NCBI RefSeq assembly: GCF_000613945.1
Contig: NZ_BAJY01000001.1
Location: 177,235 to 241,234, forward strand
DNA length: 64,000 nucleotides
Direction of reading: 5' to 3'
Origin: Prevotella falsenii DSM 22864 = JCM 15124
GTDB taxonomy: Bacteria > Bacteroidota > Bacteroidia > Bacteroidales > Bacteroidaceae
How positions within the stretch are numbered: the stretch's first letter is position 1; each line of letters begins with the position of its first letter. Below, piece after piece: positions 32,399-42,557 of the stretch. Position numbers and translations under genes: made by a program. The notes below the pieces were generated by a model. It was given only the letters and a program-made list of their open reading frames with translations, was not told where the DNA came from and did no database searches.

Positions 32399-33532
32399 AT
32401 GTGCAAGAGATTTGTTTACGGAGTCGCAGTTTCCGATTATAATTTCATCGGAAGAGAGCAGGAAACAAAGCGTCTATTGGATAATTTCAGAGGTGGTATC
32501 AATGTCATATTGATGTCGCCGAGACGATTGGGAAAGACCTCGTTGGTGAAGCATGTCTGCAATAAGCTCGACGAGGAAGATATTATTACGGTGTATTTGG
32601 ACATATTTGGTTGTAAAAGCGAATACGATTTCTACAACAAATTGGCTGCGGAGGTGCTGAAACTGACTGCTTCTAAGCGCGAATTGTGGCTTGAAGAGGC
32701 GAAGGAATTCCTTTATCGGCTTACTCCTAAAATCTCTTTCAGCCCGGAACCTAACTCTGATTTTGCCATTTCTTTGGGCATTACGCCCAAGACGCATACG
32801 CCGGAAGAAGTGTTGGGAATGGCTGAAAAGATTGCCATAAAGAAGGGAAAACGCATCGTTATCTGCATAGACGAGTTTCAACAGATAGGAGAAATGGCGA
32901 ACAGCAAGCAGATACAAGCCCGCTTGAGAACTGTATGGCAGCACCAAAAGCAGGTGTCGTATTGTCTTTTTGGGAGCAAACACCACCTTATGAGTGCCAT
33001 ATTCCTGCACCGCAGTATGCCTTTCTTCCAGTTTGGCGATATTATTTCATTGGATAAAATAGCAACAGCCGACTGGGTGGAATATATTGTCAGCCACTTT
33101 GCAGACGGCAAAAGAACGATTAATCGTGCCTTGGCAGAAGACATTTGCAACTTTACGGAGAACTACTCGGCATACGTTCAGCAGCTTTCTTGGCTTGTGT
33201 TCACACAGAAAGAAGAGGGAGAAACTGTAACCGAAGAAGATGTAAAACAGGCGATGAACGACCTTTTGGCAACGAATGACATTCTGTTTATGCAAATGAT
33301 AGAACCGCTTTCGGAGTACCAATTGAACTTCCTGCGTGCCATAGCGTCCGGAGTTACGAAGGATTTCGGACTCTCCGAGGTGCGCGAAGAGTATAAATTG
33401 GGCAGCTATTCGAATATTAACCGACTGAAAACAGCTCTGTTGGAGCGCGATTTAATAGAGAAACGAGGAGCGGAAACGGTAATGACCGACCCCGTTTTTG
33501 CCAAGTGGCTGAAAAGAAAAATAATGCTATGA
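32399..33532 (+). CDS. AAA ATPase of the archaeal-type/ATPase_2 family
   Basis: 377 residues. Walker A is LMSPRRLGKTSLVKH (about residues 38-52) and Walker B is IVICIDEFQQIGE (about 159-171). C-terminal part has a winged-helix region (LSEYQLNFLRAIASG, GLSEVREEYKLGSYSNINRLK). These are STAND-like NTPases, often of mobile origin and common as lone genes in Bacteroidetes. Function is unknown. Preceded by a clear promoter and the inverted repeat at 32311. Confidence 0.8.
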   Translation: MCKRFVYGVAVSDYNFIGREQETKRLLDNFRGGINVILMSPRRLGKTSLVKHVCNKLDEEDIITVYLDIFGCKSEYDFYNKLAAEVLKLTASKRELWLEEAKEFLYRLTPKISFSPEPNSDFAISLGITPKTHTPEEVLGMAEKIAIKKGKRIVICIDEFQQIGEMANSKQIQARLRTVWQHQKQVSYCLFGSKHHLMSAIFLHRSMPFFQFGDIISLDKIATADWVEYIVSHFADGKRTINRALAEDICNFTENYSAYVQQLSWLVFTQKEEGETVTEEDVKQAMNDLLATNDILFMQMIEPLSEYQLNFLRAIASGVTKDFGLSEVREEYKLGSYSNINRLKTALLERDLIEKRGAETVMTDPVFAKWLKRKIML

Positions 33533-33625
33533 GGTTCTTTCTGCTAAGCCATCAACTTGTTGTTTGGAAGTGTTCGAGTTTAAAAAAGTAACTATGGCTT
33601 TGTGGAAACGCAATTATAAAATAAG

Positions 33626-33664
33626 AAAAACGTAATTACATCTTTATTTTGTAATTACGTTTTT
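33626..33664. terminator. bidirectional intrinsic terminator
   Basis: AAAAACGTAATTAC and GTAATTACGTTTTT form a 14-bp perfect stem. It lies between the converging ATPase (+) and Ig-like lipoprotein (-) genes and has A/T runs on both sides. Confidence 0.85.
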
Positions 33665-33682
33665 CCTCTTTCCTATAACCTT

Positions 33683-35707
33683 TTATTTCAAAGAAGTTTT
33701 GGTTACGTCGTTTCTGACTTTCTTTTTAGCCTTCTCTACCAATCCGTTTCGTGGGTTATAATCTAATCCCAACTTCTTCGCACGGTCGTAGTTTCGCTTC
33801 CTTATCTTTTGTTTTTCTTCTGCCTTTTGCTTGGTTATCTTGGCAGGTTTTTGCTGATAGAGCGGTGTTTGGCGTGGATTCCACGTTATTCTGACGTCGC
33901 GTTTGGCTTTACATTCTATTTCTTTTGTGTAGTAGTACACAGCTTCTGGTTGCTGTTGCTTGCTGTAAAGTCCTGTATCCCAATGCCCGTTGTCGTTGTC
34001 GTCTACGATTAAGCGCAGATAAAACGTGCCCGGCTTCACGTAATAGAACGTTGCTTCGTTGCCTTTTGCCGTTACTTCCTTTATCGGTTTGTCCGATTCG
34101 TTGAGCAATTGCAGCAGACAGTTTTTGCCGTCCATACCTTGCAGCGACACTATAAGGGTGCTGTATTCTTCAGGCGAGCTTACTTTTATGCTCTGTTTTG
34201 TTTTTCCCGACACCTTGCCGTATATGTCTGTAAAGGCGGCAGAGTCGAGTTCGAGGCTGTATTCGCTGCCGAAGTTCCATTCGCCCACAAGTTTGTATTG
34301 CCGAGGAACGCCCGGCACGCTTCCAAACTGATACTTGGCATTTTGCCAAACCGTATCTACTTTTTCGTAAAGATGTATCTTCGATGTGTCGCAGACGGCT
34401 ATCGGCGACGGCAAAATAAACGTAGGGTTTTCGTCGGGAGCCATTTGCGAAGCGACTTTTATCTTTACTTCCAACGGCGTTTTAGGGTATTCGGTCTGAT
34501 AGGGCTTGCCTTTTTCCTTGTTCTTATTTTGTTGTTTTTTCCATTTATCGTAGTTCTCTTGGTGTTGTTTCAACCGTTTCTCATGCGAAATCTTCGCCAA
34601 TACTTCCAAAGTATCGGTCTGTTGCACCAATGAACCTAATGAATCGGTTGCCATATAGGAAAGTTGCATGCGCAGCGTGTCCTGATTGACGAGCATCGTG
34701 TCGCGAAGCCAGTAGGTAATTGTGTCTTGGTTCTGGCTCGGTTCGGTAATGAAAGCATTCTTTTCATTAAAGTTCAAACCTTTAATCTCGGGCAATTCGG
34801 CGTGCCCATAACTATAAAACAGGGTGAAATGGTCGGCATCTTTGCGCTCCGACTTCAAGAAATGCCGGTTGGTTTGTACTTCGGTGAAAGCCGTAAGCAC
34901 AACATCGTCGGGTAGAAAATGCGTATAGGGCACACGCTTAATGTCGGTAATATGCAGCGAATCGCTCCAAATTGTATCCTGACGCACGTCCGGTTTCCAC
35001 GAAGGCATAATGATTTCGGGTGTGAAAGCCAACTTTTCGCTTTGCTGACTGAACATGTAATTGCCGTCCATATCCTGCAATGCGTAGATTCGATAGTCGC
35101 CTTTCGCCACACCTCTTATAATGAAACGCCCGCTGCCATCGGTTCTTGCAACACGCAACATCGGTTCGTGTTGGAAGGCAGTGTCGCTCTGATTGCTGTA
35201 AAGTCCTACCAAAATGCCTTTTACAGGCTCTAAGTTTTGCGCTTCAAGCACATATCCTGCTACCTCCATCGTGTCTATCCGATTGCCCGTAGAGAACGAA
35301 TAGGTGTAGTTGCCCATGGGGTTCCCCTCGTTGTTGTCGGCAATAGCGTCCGAGAAATCAATTGTGTAGGTAGTATTTTCCTTCAGTTTATCTTGCAGTT
35401 CCACGGTGATTTTTCTGCCACTTACCTTTATTTCGGGTGTTTCCAACTGCGGCGGCGACACTACTACCTTTTCGGTTGGATTGTTCAGCGTTATGAATTC
35501 ATCGAAAAGAATGGTAACTTTCTTGCTGTTTACATCGCTCGAACCGTCGGCAGGAGATGTGCCGAGAATGCGCGGCGGCGTCTCGTCGTACCAACCGCCA
35601 TCAGGTTCTCCCATCTTCGCACACGAGAAAACAGTAAGCAAAAGCAGGCAAAAAGTCATTACACTTCCTGCTTTCCAACCCATGTTCTTTATGCTTTGTT
35701 TGTTCAT
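33683..35707 (-). CDS. Ig-like domain lipoprotein
   Basis: 674 residues with a lipoprotein signal ending LTVFSC (Cys about residue 29). The first region, TPPRILGTSPADGSSDVNSKKVTILFDEFI, matches the bacterial Ig-like (Big_5) fold that starts many Bacteroidetes surface lipoproteins. A later carboxypeptidase regulatory-like part (AGYVLEAQNLEPVKGILVGLY; VARTDGSGRFIIRGVAKGDYRIYAL) follows, then a long Lys-rich stretch (QENYDKWKKQQNKNKEKGK). Likely surface exposed. Function unknown. Confidence 0.8.
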   Translation of the reverse strand: MNKQSIKNMGWKAGSVMTFCLLLLTVFSCAKMGEPDGGWYDETPPRILGTSPADGSSDVNSKKVTILFDEFITLNNPTEKVVVSPPQLETPEIKVSGRKITVELQDKLKENTTYTIDFSDAIADNNEGNPMGNYTYSFSTGNRIDTMEVAGYVLEAQNLEPVKGILVGLYSNQSDTAFQHEPMLRVARTDGSGRFIIRGVAKGDYRIYALQDMDGNYMFSQQSEKLAFTPEIIMPSWKPDVRQDTIWSDSLHITDIKRVPYTHFLPDDVVLTAFTEVQTNRHFLKSERKDADHFTLFYSYGHAELPEIKGLNFNEKNAFITEPSQNQDTITYWLRDTMLVNQDTLRMQLSYMATDSLGSLVQQTDTLEVLAKISHEKRLKQHQENYDKWKKQQNKNKEKGKPYQTEYPKTPLEVKIKVASQMAPDENPTFILPSPIAVCDTSKIHLYEKVDTVWQNAKYQFGSVPGVPRQYKLVGEWNFGSEYSLELDSAAFTDIYGKVSGKTKQSIKVSSPEEYSTLIVSLQGMDGKNCLLQLLNESDKPIKEVTAKGNEATFYYVKPGTFYLRLIVDDNDNGHWDTGLYSKQQQPEAVYYYTKEIECKAKRDVRITWNPRQTPLYQQKPAKITKQKAEEKQKIRKRNYDRAKKLGLDYNPRNGLVEKAKKKVRNDVTKTSLK

Positions 35708-35782
35708 AACCCTTTAAAATATTATTCGTTTAATATCGCTTTACAGCTTGAATACAGTCCTATGTGTTTCTATGAAGTTACC

Positions 35783-37306
35783 TTATGCTTCCTTTTCTTT
35801 ATTCATCGACAACATCTCTTCGATGTTTTTACGGTTGTTCGACAGTCGTGGCACCTTGTGTTGTCCGCCAAGTTTGCCTTTCGATTTCAGCCAATCGTTG
35901 AACAAATCCTTTCTTGCCACCACCACTTCTAACTGCTGCAACGTTATATCGTGGAAGCGTTTAGCTTCGTAATCGGAGTTTATTTCTTGCAATTTACTGT
36001 CTAAGATGCGTTCAAAATCGTGAATATCGTCGGGTGCTTTCGTAAATTCGATGAGCCATTGGTGGCGGCATTTGGCATTGGCGTCCATGAAAATAGGTGC
36101 TGCCGTATATTCGGAAATCTGTGCACCGGTAGCCTTACAAGCTGTTTCCAAGCCTTTTTCGGCATTGTCCATAATAAGTTCTTCGCCGAAAGCATTGATG
36201 AAATACTTGGTGCGACCGGTGATAACGAACTTGTAAGGATGAATGGAAGTGAACCGAACCGTATCGCCGATTTCGTAACGCCACAGTCCGCAGGCTGTAC
36301 TGATGAGCATTGCATAGTTGCGTCCCACCTCTACGCCTTCCAACGGAACGATGTTTGGCTTTTCGTTTTCAAACTCGTCCATCGGCAAGAACTCGTAGAA
36401 CACACCGTAATCGAGCATCAACGACATGCTTTGATTGTTCGGGTCGTCCTGAATACCGAAGAAACCTTCCGACGCATTGTAGGTTTCCATGTACTTCATA
36501 TCCGACTTCGTGATGAGCTGTTCGTACTGTTCGCGATACGGTGTAAACGCAATACCACCGTGGAAGAACACTTCCAAGTTGGGCCAGACCTCTTGCAGGT
36601 GTTGCTTTCCCGTCAGTTCCATCACCCGTACCAGCACCGAGAGCATCCACGACGGCACTCCCGAAATGTTGGTAACGTTCTGCGAGAGTGTATCATGGGC
36701 GATACGGTCGCGCTTTACCTCAAAATCGCTCAGCAGTGCCACTTCTTTCGATGGTACACGCACAAGGTTTGCCAACGGATTGATGTTCTCGATAAGGATT
36801 GCACTTAAATCTCCGACAAGCGAATTGGGCAGATTATAGTTGGGCGAATGGCTTCCGCCGAGTATAAGACCCTTACCGCTGAACAGCCTGCTGTCGGGAT
36901 TGTTGCTCAAGTAGTAAGCCACAACGTCCTTACCGCCTTGATAATGCAGGGTCTGCAAGCCTTCGTGCGTGATGGGAATAAACTTACTCTTATCGTTTGT
37001 CGTGCCCGACGACTTTGCATACCACTTCACTTGTCCGGGCCACAACACGTCTTTTTCGCCGTGTCGCATACGGTCGATGTCGCCTTTCAGTTCTTCGTAG
37101 GTGTTTACAGGTATGTTTTGCGCAAAGTCTTCGTACGACTTGATAGTAGAAAACAAATGGTTTCTTCCGTATTCCGTATCTTTTCCGCGCTTTACCAAGT
37201 ATTGTAATATTTCGTGTTGGATAGCTTCTCCCTCGTTAATATAGCGGTCTAATTCGCGACGACGAGGCTGGAAGTACACCTTATTTAATATGCTTGTAAG
37301 ATTCAT
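35783..37306 (-). CDS. GH3 family acyl-adenylate-forming enzyme
   Basis: 507 residues resembling GH3 auxin-conjugating enzymes, which link acids to amines or amino acids via adenylates. Motifs: YAKSSGTTNDKSKFIPIT (ATP-binding P-loop-like), YNASEGFFGIQDD, and TGRTKYFINAFGEELI (C-terminal adenylate-site). Bacterial GH3 substrates are mostly unknown. A -7 box (TAATTTTGC on the minus strand, 37349-37341) lies about 35 bases upstream. Confidence 0.88.
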   Translation of the reverse strand: MNLTSILNKVYFQPRRRELDRYINEGEAIQHEILQYLVKRGKDTEYGRNHLFSTIKSYEDFAQNIPVNTYEELKGDIDRMRHGEKDVLWPGQVKWYAKSSGTTNDKSKFIPITHEGLQTLHYQGGKDVVAYYLSNNPDSRLFSGKGLILGGSHSPNYNLPNSLVGDLSAILIENINPLANLVRVPSKEVALLSDFEVKRDRIAHDTLSQNVTNISGVPSWMLSVLVRVMELTGKQHLQEVWPNLEVFFHGGIAFTPYREQYEQLITKSDMKYMETYNASEGFFGIQDDPNNQSMSLMLDYGVFYEFLPMDEFENEKPNIVPLEGVEVGRNYAMLISTACGLWRYEIGDTVRFTSIHPYKFVITGRTKYFINAFGEELIMDNAEKGLETACKATGAQISEYTAAPIFMDANAKCRHQWLIEFTKAPDDIHDFERILDSKLQEINSDYEAKRFHDITLQQLEVVVARKDLFNDWLKSKGKLGGQHKVPRLSNNRKNIEEMLSMNKEKEA

Positions 37307-37574
37307 TTCTTATCCAATTATTTTAAATTACAAAAGTACTGCAAAATTACGGAATAGCCGTGCTTTTTAGTTATTTTTATTATAAGGTGGTTGTTCAAGG
37401 TTTATTTTAGTGAAGATGTTTAATCTTAGTGATGCAACAAAATAGCTTTTATGTTGTGTAATGGCATGTAGAGGTGCGTTTCATTACGTCCCTGACACGG
37501 AGGAAAAAGCAGATAGGGTATAAGGAACGTGATGGATTACGCCCCTATGGTGCAGCTGTGATTTTAGCTGAAAA

Positions 37575-37785
37575 TAGTCCTTGTTTTGTAAAGATAGTTT
37601 TCTTGAAAAATGATAATTTCGATTTGGCATTGCAAAAGCGGCTGTTTTGCATCGCAAAACAGCCGCTTTTACCGTGTAAAACCTACGCTTTTGGAATGCA
37701 AAACAATAGGTTTTGTAATGCATTGATAAATAGAAAATTATGTTGTCGCTACGCTTGTGAAGAATATTTACACTTTTATTGTCTT
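37575..37785 (+). repeat. intergenic hairpin repeat, copy 2 (arms G/G/T)
   Basis: The same core as copy 1, but arm A is CGGCTGTTTTGC and arm B is GCAAAACAGCCG (37639-37674), so both sides of the first hairpin changed together; arm C stays CCTACG. The ACAATAGGTTTTGTAATG tail follows. Lies in the 613-bp gap between GH3 and the transporter. The 37307-37560 part shows nothing else beyond the GH3 promoter. Confidence 0.85.
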
Positions 37786-37919
37786 CTTTCCGTCCATAGA
37801 GTAGGCTTTTCCCATTAAACTTTTACAGTTCCTTTATGGCATCTCTTGAACGTAGGTGTATATATACTTGCAGACGAAGGTGTGCTAACACTGAAAGAAA
37901 AGAGTGGGTCGTTCCTTGG

Positions 37920-39581
37920 CTAAACAAAGAACATTACCAGCACTTGGGCAATTATCACTCGGATAAACATTCCTAACGGATAGACCGTGGCGTAACTGAT
38001 GTTAGATGTTTCGCCCTTGGTAGTGTCGTTTGCATAAACCAATGCCATTGGGTTTGCCATTGCACCGCAAAGTATTCCGCAAATAGTGCCAAAGTCGTAT
38101 TTCTTCGTTCGCAAAGCAATAATGGCAATAATGATGATGGGCAACACGGTGAGCAGGAAGCCCAAGCCCACCCACATTAAGCCTTCGGGACGGATTACGG
38201 TGTCTAAGAAGTCTTTGCCGGCATCTAATCCGATACACGCCAAATAGAGCGAAAGCCCTAATTTGCGCAACATAAGCGATGCGCTTCGGGTGGTGTAAGA
38301 TACCATATGAAAGCGTGGGGCAAATGTTCCGACCAAGATTCCCATAATGATGGGGCCGCCTGCGATGCCTAAACGGATAGGAGAATCCATACCGGGCAAA
38401 TTGATTGGAATGGTTCCGAGGGCAAGTCCAAGTATCATTCCGAGGAAGATATTGCCGAGGTTGGGCTCGTTCAGGGTTTTTATGGAATTGCCAAGGAAGT
38501 GTTCGGCGTGGTCTACGGCTTTAGGAGTTCCGACAATAGTCAGGTGGTCGCCATATCGCAAACGCAGGTCTTCGGTGGCAAGCAGCTTGATGTCGCCACG
38601 CAACACGCGGCTCACGTTTACTCCGCATGTATCTCTGAGTTGGAGTTGCCCAAGTCGTTTGCCGTTCAGCTCGCCTTTTGTGAGCACGATAATGCGACTT
38701 TCAACATTCGAATCGATTTTGTTCCAGTCTATTTGGTCCTTGTTCCAGTCGCGTCGAACGGCTTGACCGAACAATATTTCTATACTCGTTACATCGTCTT
38801 TATTGGCAATGACGAGCAAATTGTCGTGGTTTTCCAATACCGTAGTGCCTTTTGGAAGTATTACTTCTTCGTCGCGCCAAATGCGGGAGATAATAAACTT
38901 AGTGTGAGAACCTTGCGATACTTCTGCAATAGTTTTGCCAATGATGGCAGGATTTACGACAACGTATTGTCCGACATAGGTATGGTTCTCCTCGTCGGTG
39001 CTTTTCAGTTCTAAATCTTCGGGCTTTACGAAGAGCTTTCGCAAAACAATCATTGCGAAGATAACACCTACAACACCGAGCGGATAGGTTACAGCCGTTG
39101 CAAGAGCTGCACGGCCGCCGCTCACGCCAATGTGCTCTAACGCCTGTTGTGCAGCACCGAGGGCCGGTGTGTTGGTTGTTGCACCGCTGAGAATGCCTAC
39201 CATATCGCTCATTGGTATCTTAAGGGCGTATGTTAGTCCGACAGCCATTACCGTTCCAAGCAGAATAACGGCCAAAGACCACATATTTAACGCCTTGCCC
39301 TCGTGGAGTAGGGAACTAAAAAAGTTAGGACCGACGTGCAATCCTAACGTGTAGACGAATAATACAAGCCCAAAGGTCTCGCAGTATTTCATCATTTGTG
39401 TGTCCATACTGAGTCCGAAGTTTCCTACGGCAATGCCTACGAAGAACACGAAAGCAACGCCTAAAGACACTCCGCCGAACTTTATCTTACCTAAAGCAAG
39501 TCCGATAGCACATACAAGCGAAACAATAATTACTCCTTGAAGTGCCGAGTAAATGCTGAAAAGTCCGTTTATCCATTCCAT
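37920..39581 (-). CDS. AspT/YidE-type membrane transporter with TrkA-C domains
   Basis: 553 residues. Two blocks of membrane helices (about 1-180 and 375-553) flank two cytoplasmic TrkA-C (RCK_C) domains (VNPAIIGKTIAEVSQGSHTKF; IIVLTKGELNGKRLGQLQL). This matches the aspartate:alanine antiporter family; GLVLFVYTLGLHVGPNFF and GLALGTIPINLPG are typical. The substrate is not predictable here. -7 box TACCTTTGC at 39663-39655 upstream. Confidence 0.88.
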   Translation of the reverse strand: MEWINGLFSIYSALQGVIIVSLVCAIGLALGKIKFGGVSLGVAFVFFVGIAVGNFGLSMDTQMMKYCETFGLVLFVYTLGLHVGPNFFSSLLHEGKALNMWSLAVILLGTVMAVGLTYALKIPMSDMVGILSGATTNTPALGAAQQALEHIGVSGGRAALATAVTYPLGVVGVIFAMIVLRKLFVKPEDLELKSTDEENHTYVGQYVVVNPAIIGKTIAEVSQGSHTKFIISRIWRDEEVILPKGTTVLENHDNLLVIANKDDVTSIEILFGQAVRRDWNKDQIDWNKIDSNVESRIIVLTKGELNGKRLGQLQLRDTCGVNVSRVLRGDIKLLATEDLRLRYGDHLTIVGTPKAVDHAEHFLGNSIKTLNEPNLGNIFLGMILGLALGTIPINLPGMDSPIRLGIAGGPIIMGILVGTFAPRFHMVSYTTRSASLMLRKLGLSLYLACIGLDAGKDFLDTVIRPEGLMWVGLGFLLTVLPIIIIAIIALRTKKYDFGTICGILCGAMANPMALVYANDTTKGETSNISYATVYPLGMFIRVIIAQVLVMFFV

Positions 39582-39698
39582 ATTCTAACTTTTTAAACTA
39601 TTTTTAGTAGTTTAATGTGATTTGTTTCTTACGTATTTTATTGATATTTCAAGTGCAAAGGTACTGTAAACTAAGAAAATAGCAAAATAAAATCTATA

Positions 39699-41239
39699 TT
39701 ATCTTTCGCCCCAATCGCCTCGGTCGAGACTTCTGTAGCCAATAGCTTCGGCAATATGGTGGGCTTGTACCTTGGGCGATGCGTCAAGGTCGGCTATGGT
39801 ACGTGCCACTTTTAGAATACGATTGTAGGCACGTGCCGATAGTTTGAGGCTTTCCATAGCTTTACGAAGTATATCGAGCGATTGCTCATCGGGTTCGGCA
39901 AACTCGTGAATCATGCGTTCCGACATCTGTGCATTGCAATGAATGTTGGGATAATCCTTAAATCTTTCGGTCTGAATGCTGCGTGCTTTCAATACACGTT
40001 CGCGAATATTGGCACTCGCTTCGCCTTTCTCGGCTTTCGAAAGGTCTTTAAATGGGAGTGGAGATATTTCGCATTGTATGTCGATACGGTCGAGTAGCGG
40101 GCCCGAAATCTTTGAAAGGTAACGCTGTATCTGCCCCGGCGTGCAGACACAGTGGTGCGTAATGTCGCCATAATAGCCGCAAGGACAAGGGTTCATACTC
40201 GCTACGAACATAAAACTGCAAGGGTAAGTAACGGTATATTTGGCTCTTGAGATGGTAATTATGCGGTCTTCTAATGGTTGGCGCAACACTTCGAGCGTGT
40301 GTTTGTTAAACTCAGGCAGCTCGTCGCAGAATAAAACTCCGTTGTGCGCTAAGGTTATTTCGCCCGGCATCGGGTTTGCTCCACCGCCTACCAAGGCTAC
40401 TTCGGAGATGGTATGGTGGGGACTGCGGAACGGACGTTGCGTTATGAGCCTGTATCTTTCTTCAGCTTCCCGGCAATAGAGTGGATTTGCGTTGTTTCCA
40501 AACTCTCGGTAAGTGCCAGCGGCGGCAGTATGGAAGGCAGTCGTTTCGCCATCATACTCTTTCCGCTACCCGGAGGACCTATCATAATGACATTATGCGA
40601 ACCGGCGGCGGCTACTTCTAATGCTCGTTTTACATTTTCTTGCCCGCGAACGTCGGCAAAATCCAAATCGCTGATATATTGGTTCTCGTAGAATTCTTTG
40701 CGTGTGTCTACCTTACACGGCTCTTGTGTATAGGCATCGTTAAGGAAACTGATGACTTCGCCTATGTCGTTCATGCCGTAGACTTCGAGTGTGTCTACCA
40801 CGGCAGCTTCGTGCTCGTTCGCTTTCGGCACAATTAACCCCTTAAACTTTTCCGCTCGTGCCTTAATAGCTATGGGCAATGCACCTTTAATGGGTTGCAA
40901 AGTTCCGTCGAGGCTTAATTCTCCCACAAGCATATATTCGCTAAGGTGGTCGGAAACAATCTTTTCGGTTGCGCCAAGAATAGCAATGGCGAGTGGCAGG
41001 TCGAAACTTGAACCTTCCTTGCGCAAATCGGCAGGGGCAAGATTAGCCGTTATATCGGCTACCGGAAACTGATAGCCATTGTTCAACAGTGCTGCAGCAA
41101 TGCGGTCGTGGCTTTCTTTTACAGCCACGTCAGCCAATCCTGTGAGGTGAAACATCACTCCCCTCGTTATGCTAACTTCCACTGTAACCGTTGTAACTTC
41201 CATACCGTTTACAGCAGCACAATAAGTTTTTACAAGCAT
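39699..41239 (-). CDS. yifB: Mg-chelatase-like AAA protein YifB/ComM; one-base frameshift
   Basis: N-terminal Lon-protease-like fold (MLVKTYCAAVNGMEVTTVTVEV; LVGELSLDGTLQPIKGALP) and a AAA+ module with Walker A IMIGPPGSGKSMMAKRLP and Walker B GVLFCDELPEF. C-terminal helices end the protein. ComM of this family aids branch migration in natural transformation. The frame breaks near 40445 after KKDTG; LITQRPFRSPHHT continues in another frame, and one missing C restores 513 residues, the family length. Confidence 0.92.
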
Positions 41240-41256
41240 TTATACGTCTAACTTTA

Positions 41257-42231
41257 TCATTCTTCCTTGAGCGTGTTGGCATCTACCCTGCGTTCGGTTA
41301 TCTTTCCGTTGTTTAGAATGATGTTGTCGGGTACCGATGTCAGCCCAAGTGTTTTTATTAGTTTGCTCTCCAACATCTCTCCGTCGCAGATATTGGGAAC
41401 TATTATGTCGTTTTCCTTGATATATTGTCTTGCATCTTTTGCCGATGGGTCTACGCAAATGCCTATTACAGTGGCTAAACCTTTTTTCGCCATGTTGTTA
41501 AGCGTTGAGAGAATGTCTTTACTATCTTCGCTCCACGATGCCCATGTGCAAATAATAACGTTCTTGCCTTTCAGCTTTGAACCGGCAATAATATTTCCAT
41601 TCAAGTCTTTTGCCGTGAATTTTGGTAGCAATTGCCCAACATTTCCATTCTGTAAGTTCTGTAAATGCTGTTTCAAACGTGCCAAAGAGCCATTCTTTGG
41701 TTGCTCTTTCTCCATTAGTTTTATAAGTTCGGCTGTCTGTTTATAGTCTGTTCCCTTATTATTAATAATGTAACGTTCTGTCAAATACACACTGACGGGA
41801 GATTCGGGGTGGGCTTCCACGAATCGGACGGCGTATTTTACAACCTCCGGAGGCGATGTCGATGCAATTTGTTTGCGGAATTTTCCCATCAGTTCGTTAT
41901 CGTCTGTGCCCTTCACTTCCATTTCTTTCAGGTGTGAAGCATCGGCTTTTATTTCCACAGCTTCGCCCGGTTCGGCAAAAATAGCGTGTGTGGAATAGTT
42001 CGGGAATACAATTACAAGCGTGCCATTGAATTGGCAAGGTATTTCGTAAGCGAAGCGTCCACCTTTTATTTGTATGGTATCGAGCCCGTCAATCACCCCA
42101 TCAGGACTATAAACAAATAGCTGTCCTTGATTGACGTGTAGCAATCTGCCGTCGATTTTAAAGTATCCGCTGCGTCCGCCGCAAGAAACCAATAGCAAAG
42201 ATAGTAAGAAAAAATAGACTATTCGTTTCAT
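41257..42231 (-). CDS. TlpA-like lipoprotein with thioredoxin fold lacking CxxC
   Basis: 324 residues with a lipoprotein signal ending LLLVSC. An N-terminal DUF4369-like part (LHVNQGQLFVYSPDGVIDGLDTI) precedes a thioredoxin-like domain, PKFTAKDLNGNIIAGSKLKGKNVIICTWASWSEDSK. The usual redox site, WCxxC, is replaced by WASWSED, so no disulfide exchange is expected there. The fold may act as a binding protein or scaffold. Start at ATG 42231 before the signal. Confidence 0.8.
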   Translation of the reverse strand: MKRIVYFFLLSLLLVSCGGRSGYFKIDGRLLHVNQGQLFVYSPDGVIDGLDTIQIKGGRFAYEIPCQFNGTLVIVFPNYSTHAIFAEPGEAVEIKADASHLKEMEVKGTDDNELMGKFRKQIASTSPPEVVKYAVRFVEAHPESPVSVYLTERYIINNKGTDYKQTAELIKLMEKEQPKNGSLARLKQHLQNLQNGNVGQLLPKFTAKDLNGNIIAGSKLKGKNVIICTWASWSEDSKDILSTLNNMAKKGLATVIGICVDPSAKDARQYIKENDIIVPNICDGEMLESKLIKTLGLTSVPDNIILNNGKITERRVDANTLKEE

Positions 42232-42337
42232 TTGGACAATGTTTAATTGAATGTATAAAAGCAAAAAGCTAATCGGGAGCAACATGCTCGTCTATGCTTT
42301 TCATTTTTGTAAGCGCACCAACGCCTACCTTTAAAAG

Positions 42338-42423
42338 TGCCGCGAGCGGGACTTGAACCCGCACAGCCATTACTGGCCAAGGGATTTTAAGTCCCTCGTG
42401 TCTACCAATTCCACCATTGCGGC
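42338..42423 (-). tRNA. tRNA-Leu (UAA anticodon)
   Basis: 86 nt on the minus strand. 5' GCCGCAA and 3' TCGCGGC form the acceptor stem; the anticodon loop reads ACTTAAAAT, giving TAA; a long class II variable arm and the T-loop GGTTCAAGTCC are present. No CCA encoded. One acceptor pair (6th) is A-C in this copy. -7 box TACCTTTGC lies at 42441-42433, 10 bases before the 5' end. Confidence 0.95.
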
Positions 42424-42557
42424 AAACCGTTTGCAAAGGTAATGCTAAAAAATGAAAGTTACAAACTATTCGATATTTTTTTCTTGATATATTTGTTGCA
42501 TAGAGCAAAAATAGCTCTATCCAAAGGCAATATTGTCTTGAATAGTTTTCTCCCATT

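Noticed and set aside
36020..36808. 262-residue + strand frame
   Set aside because: Antisense of the GH3 gene.
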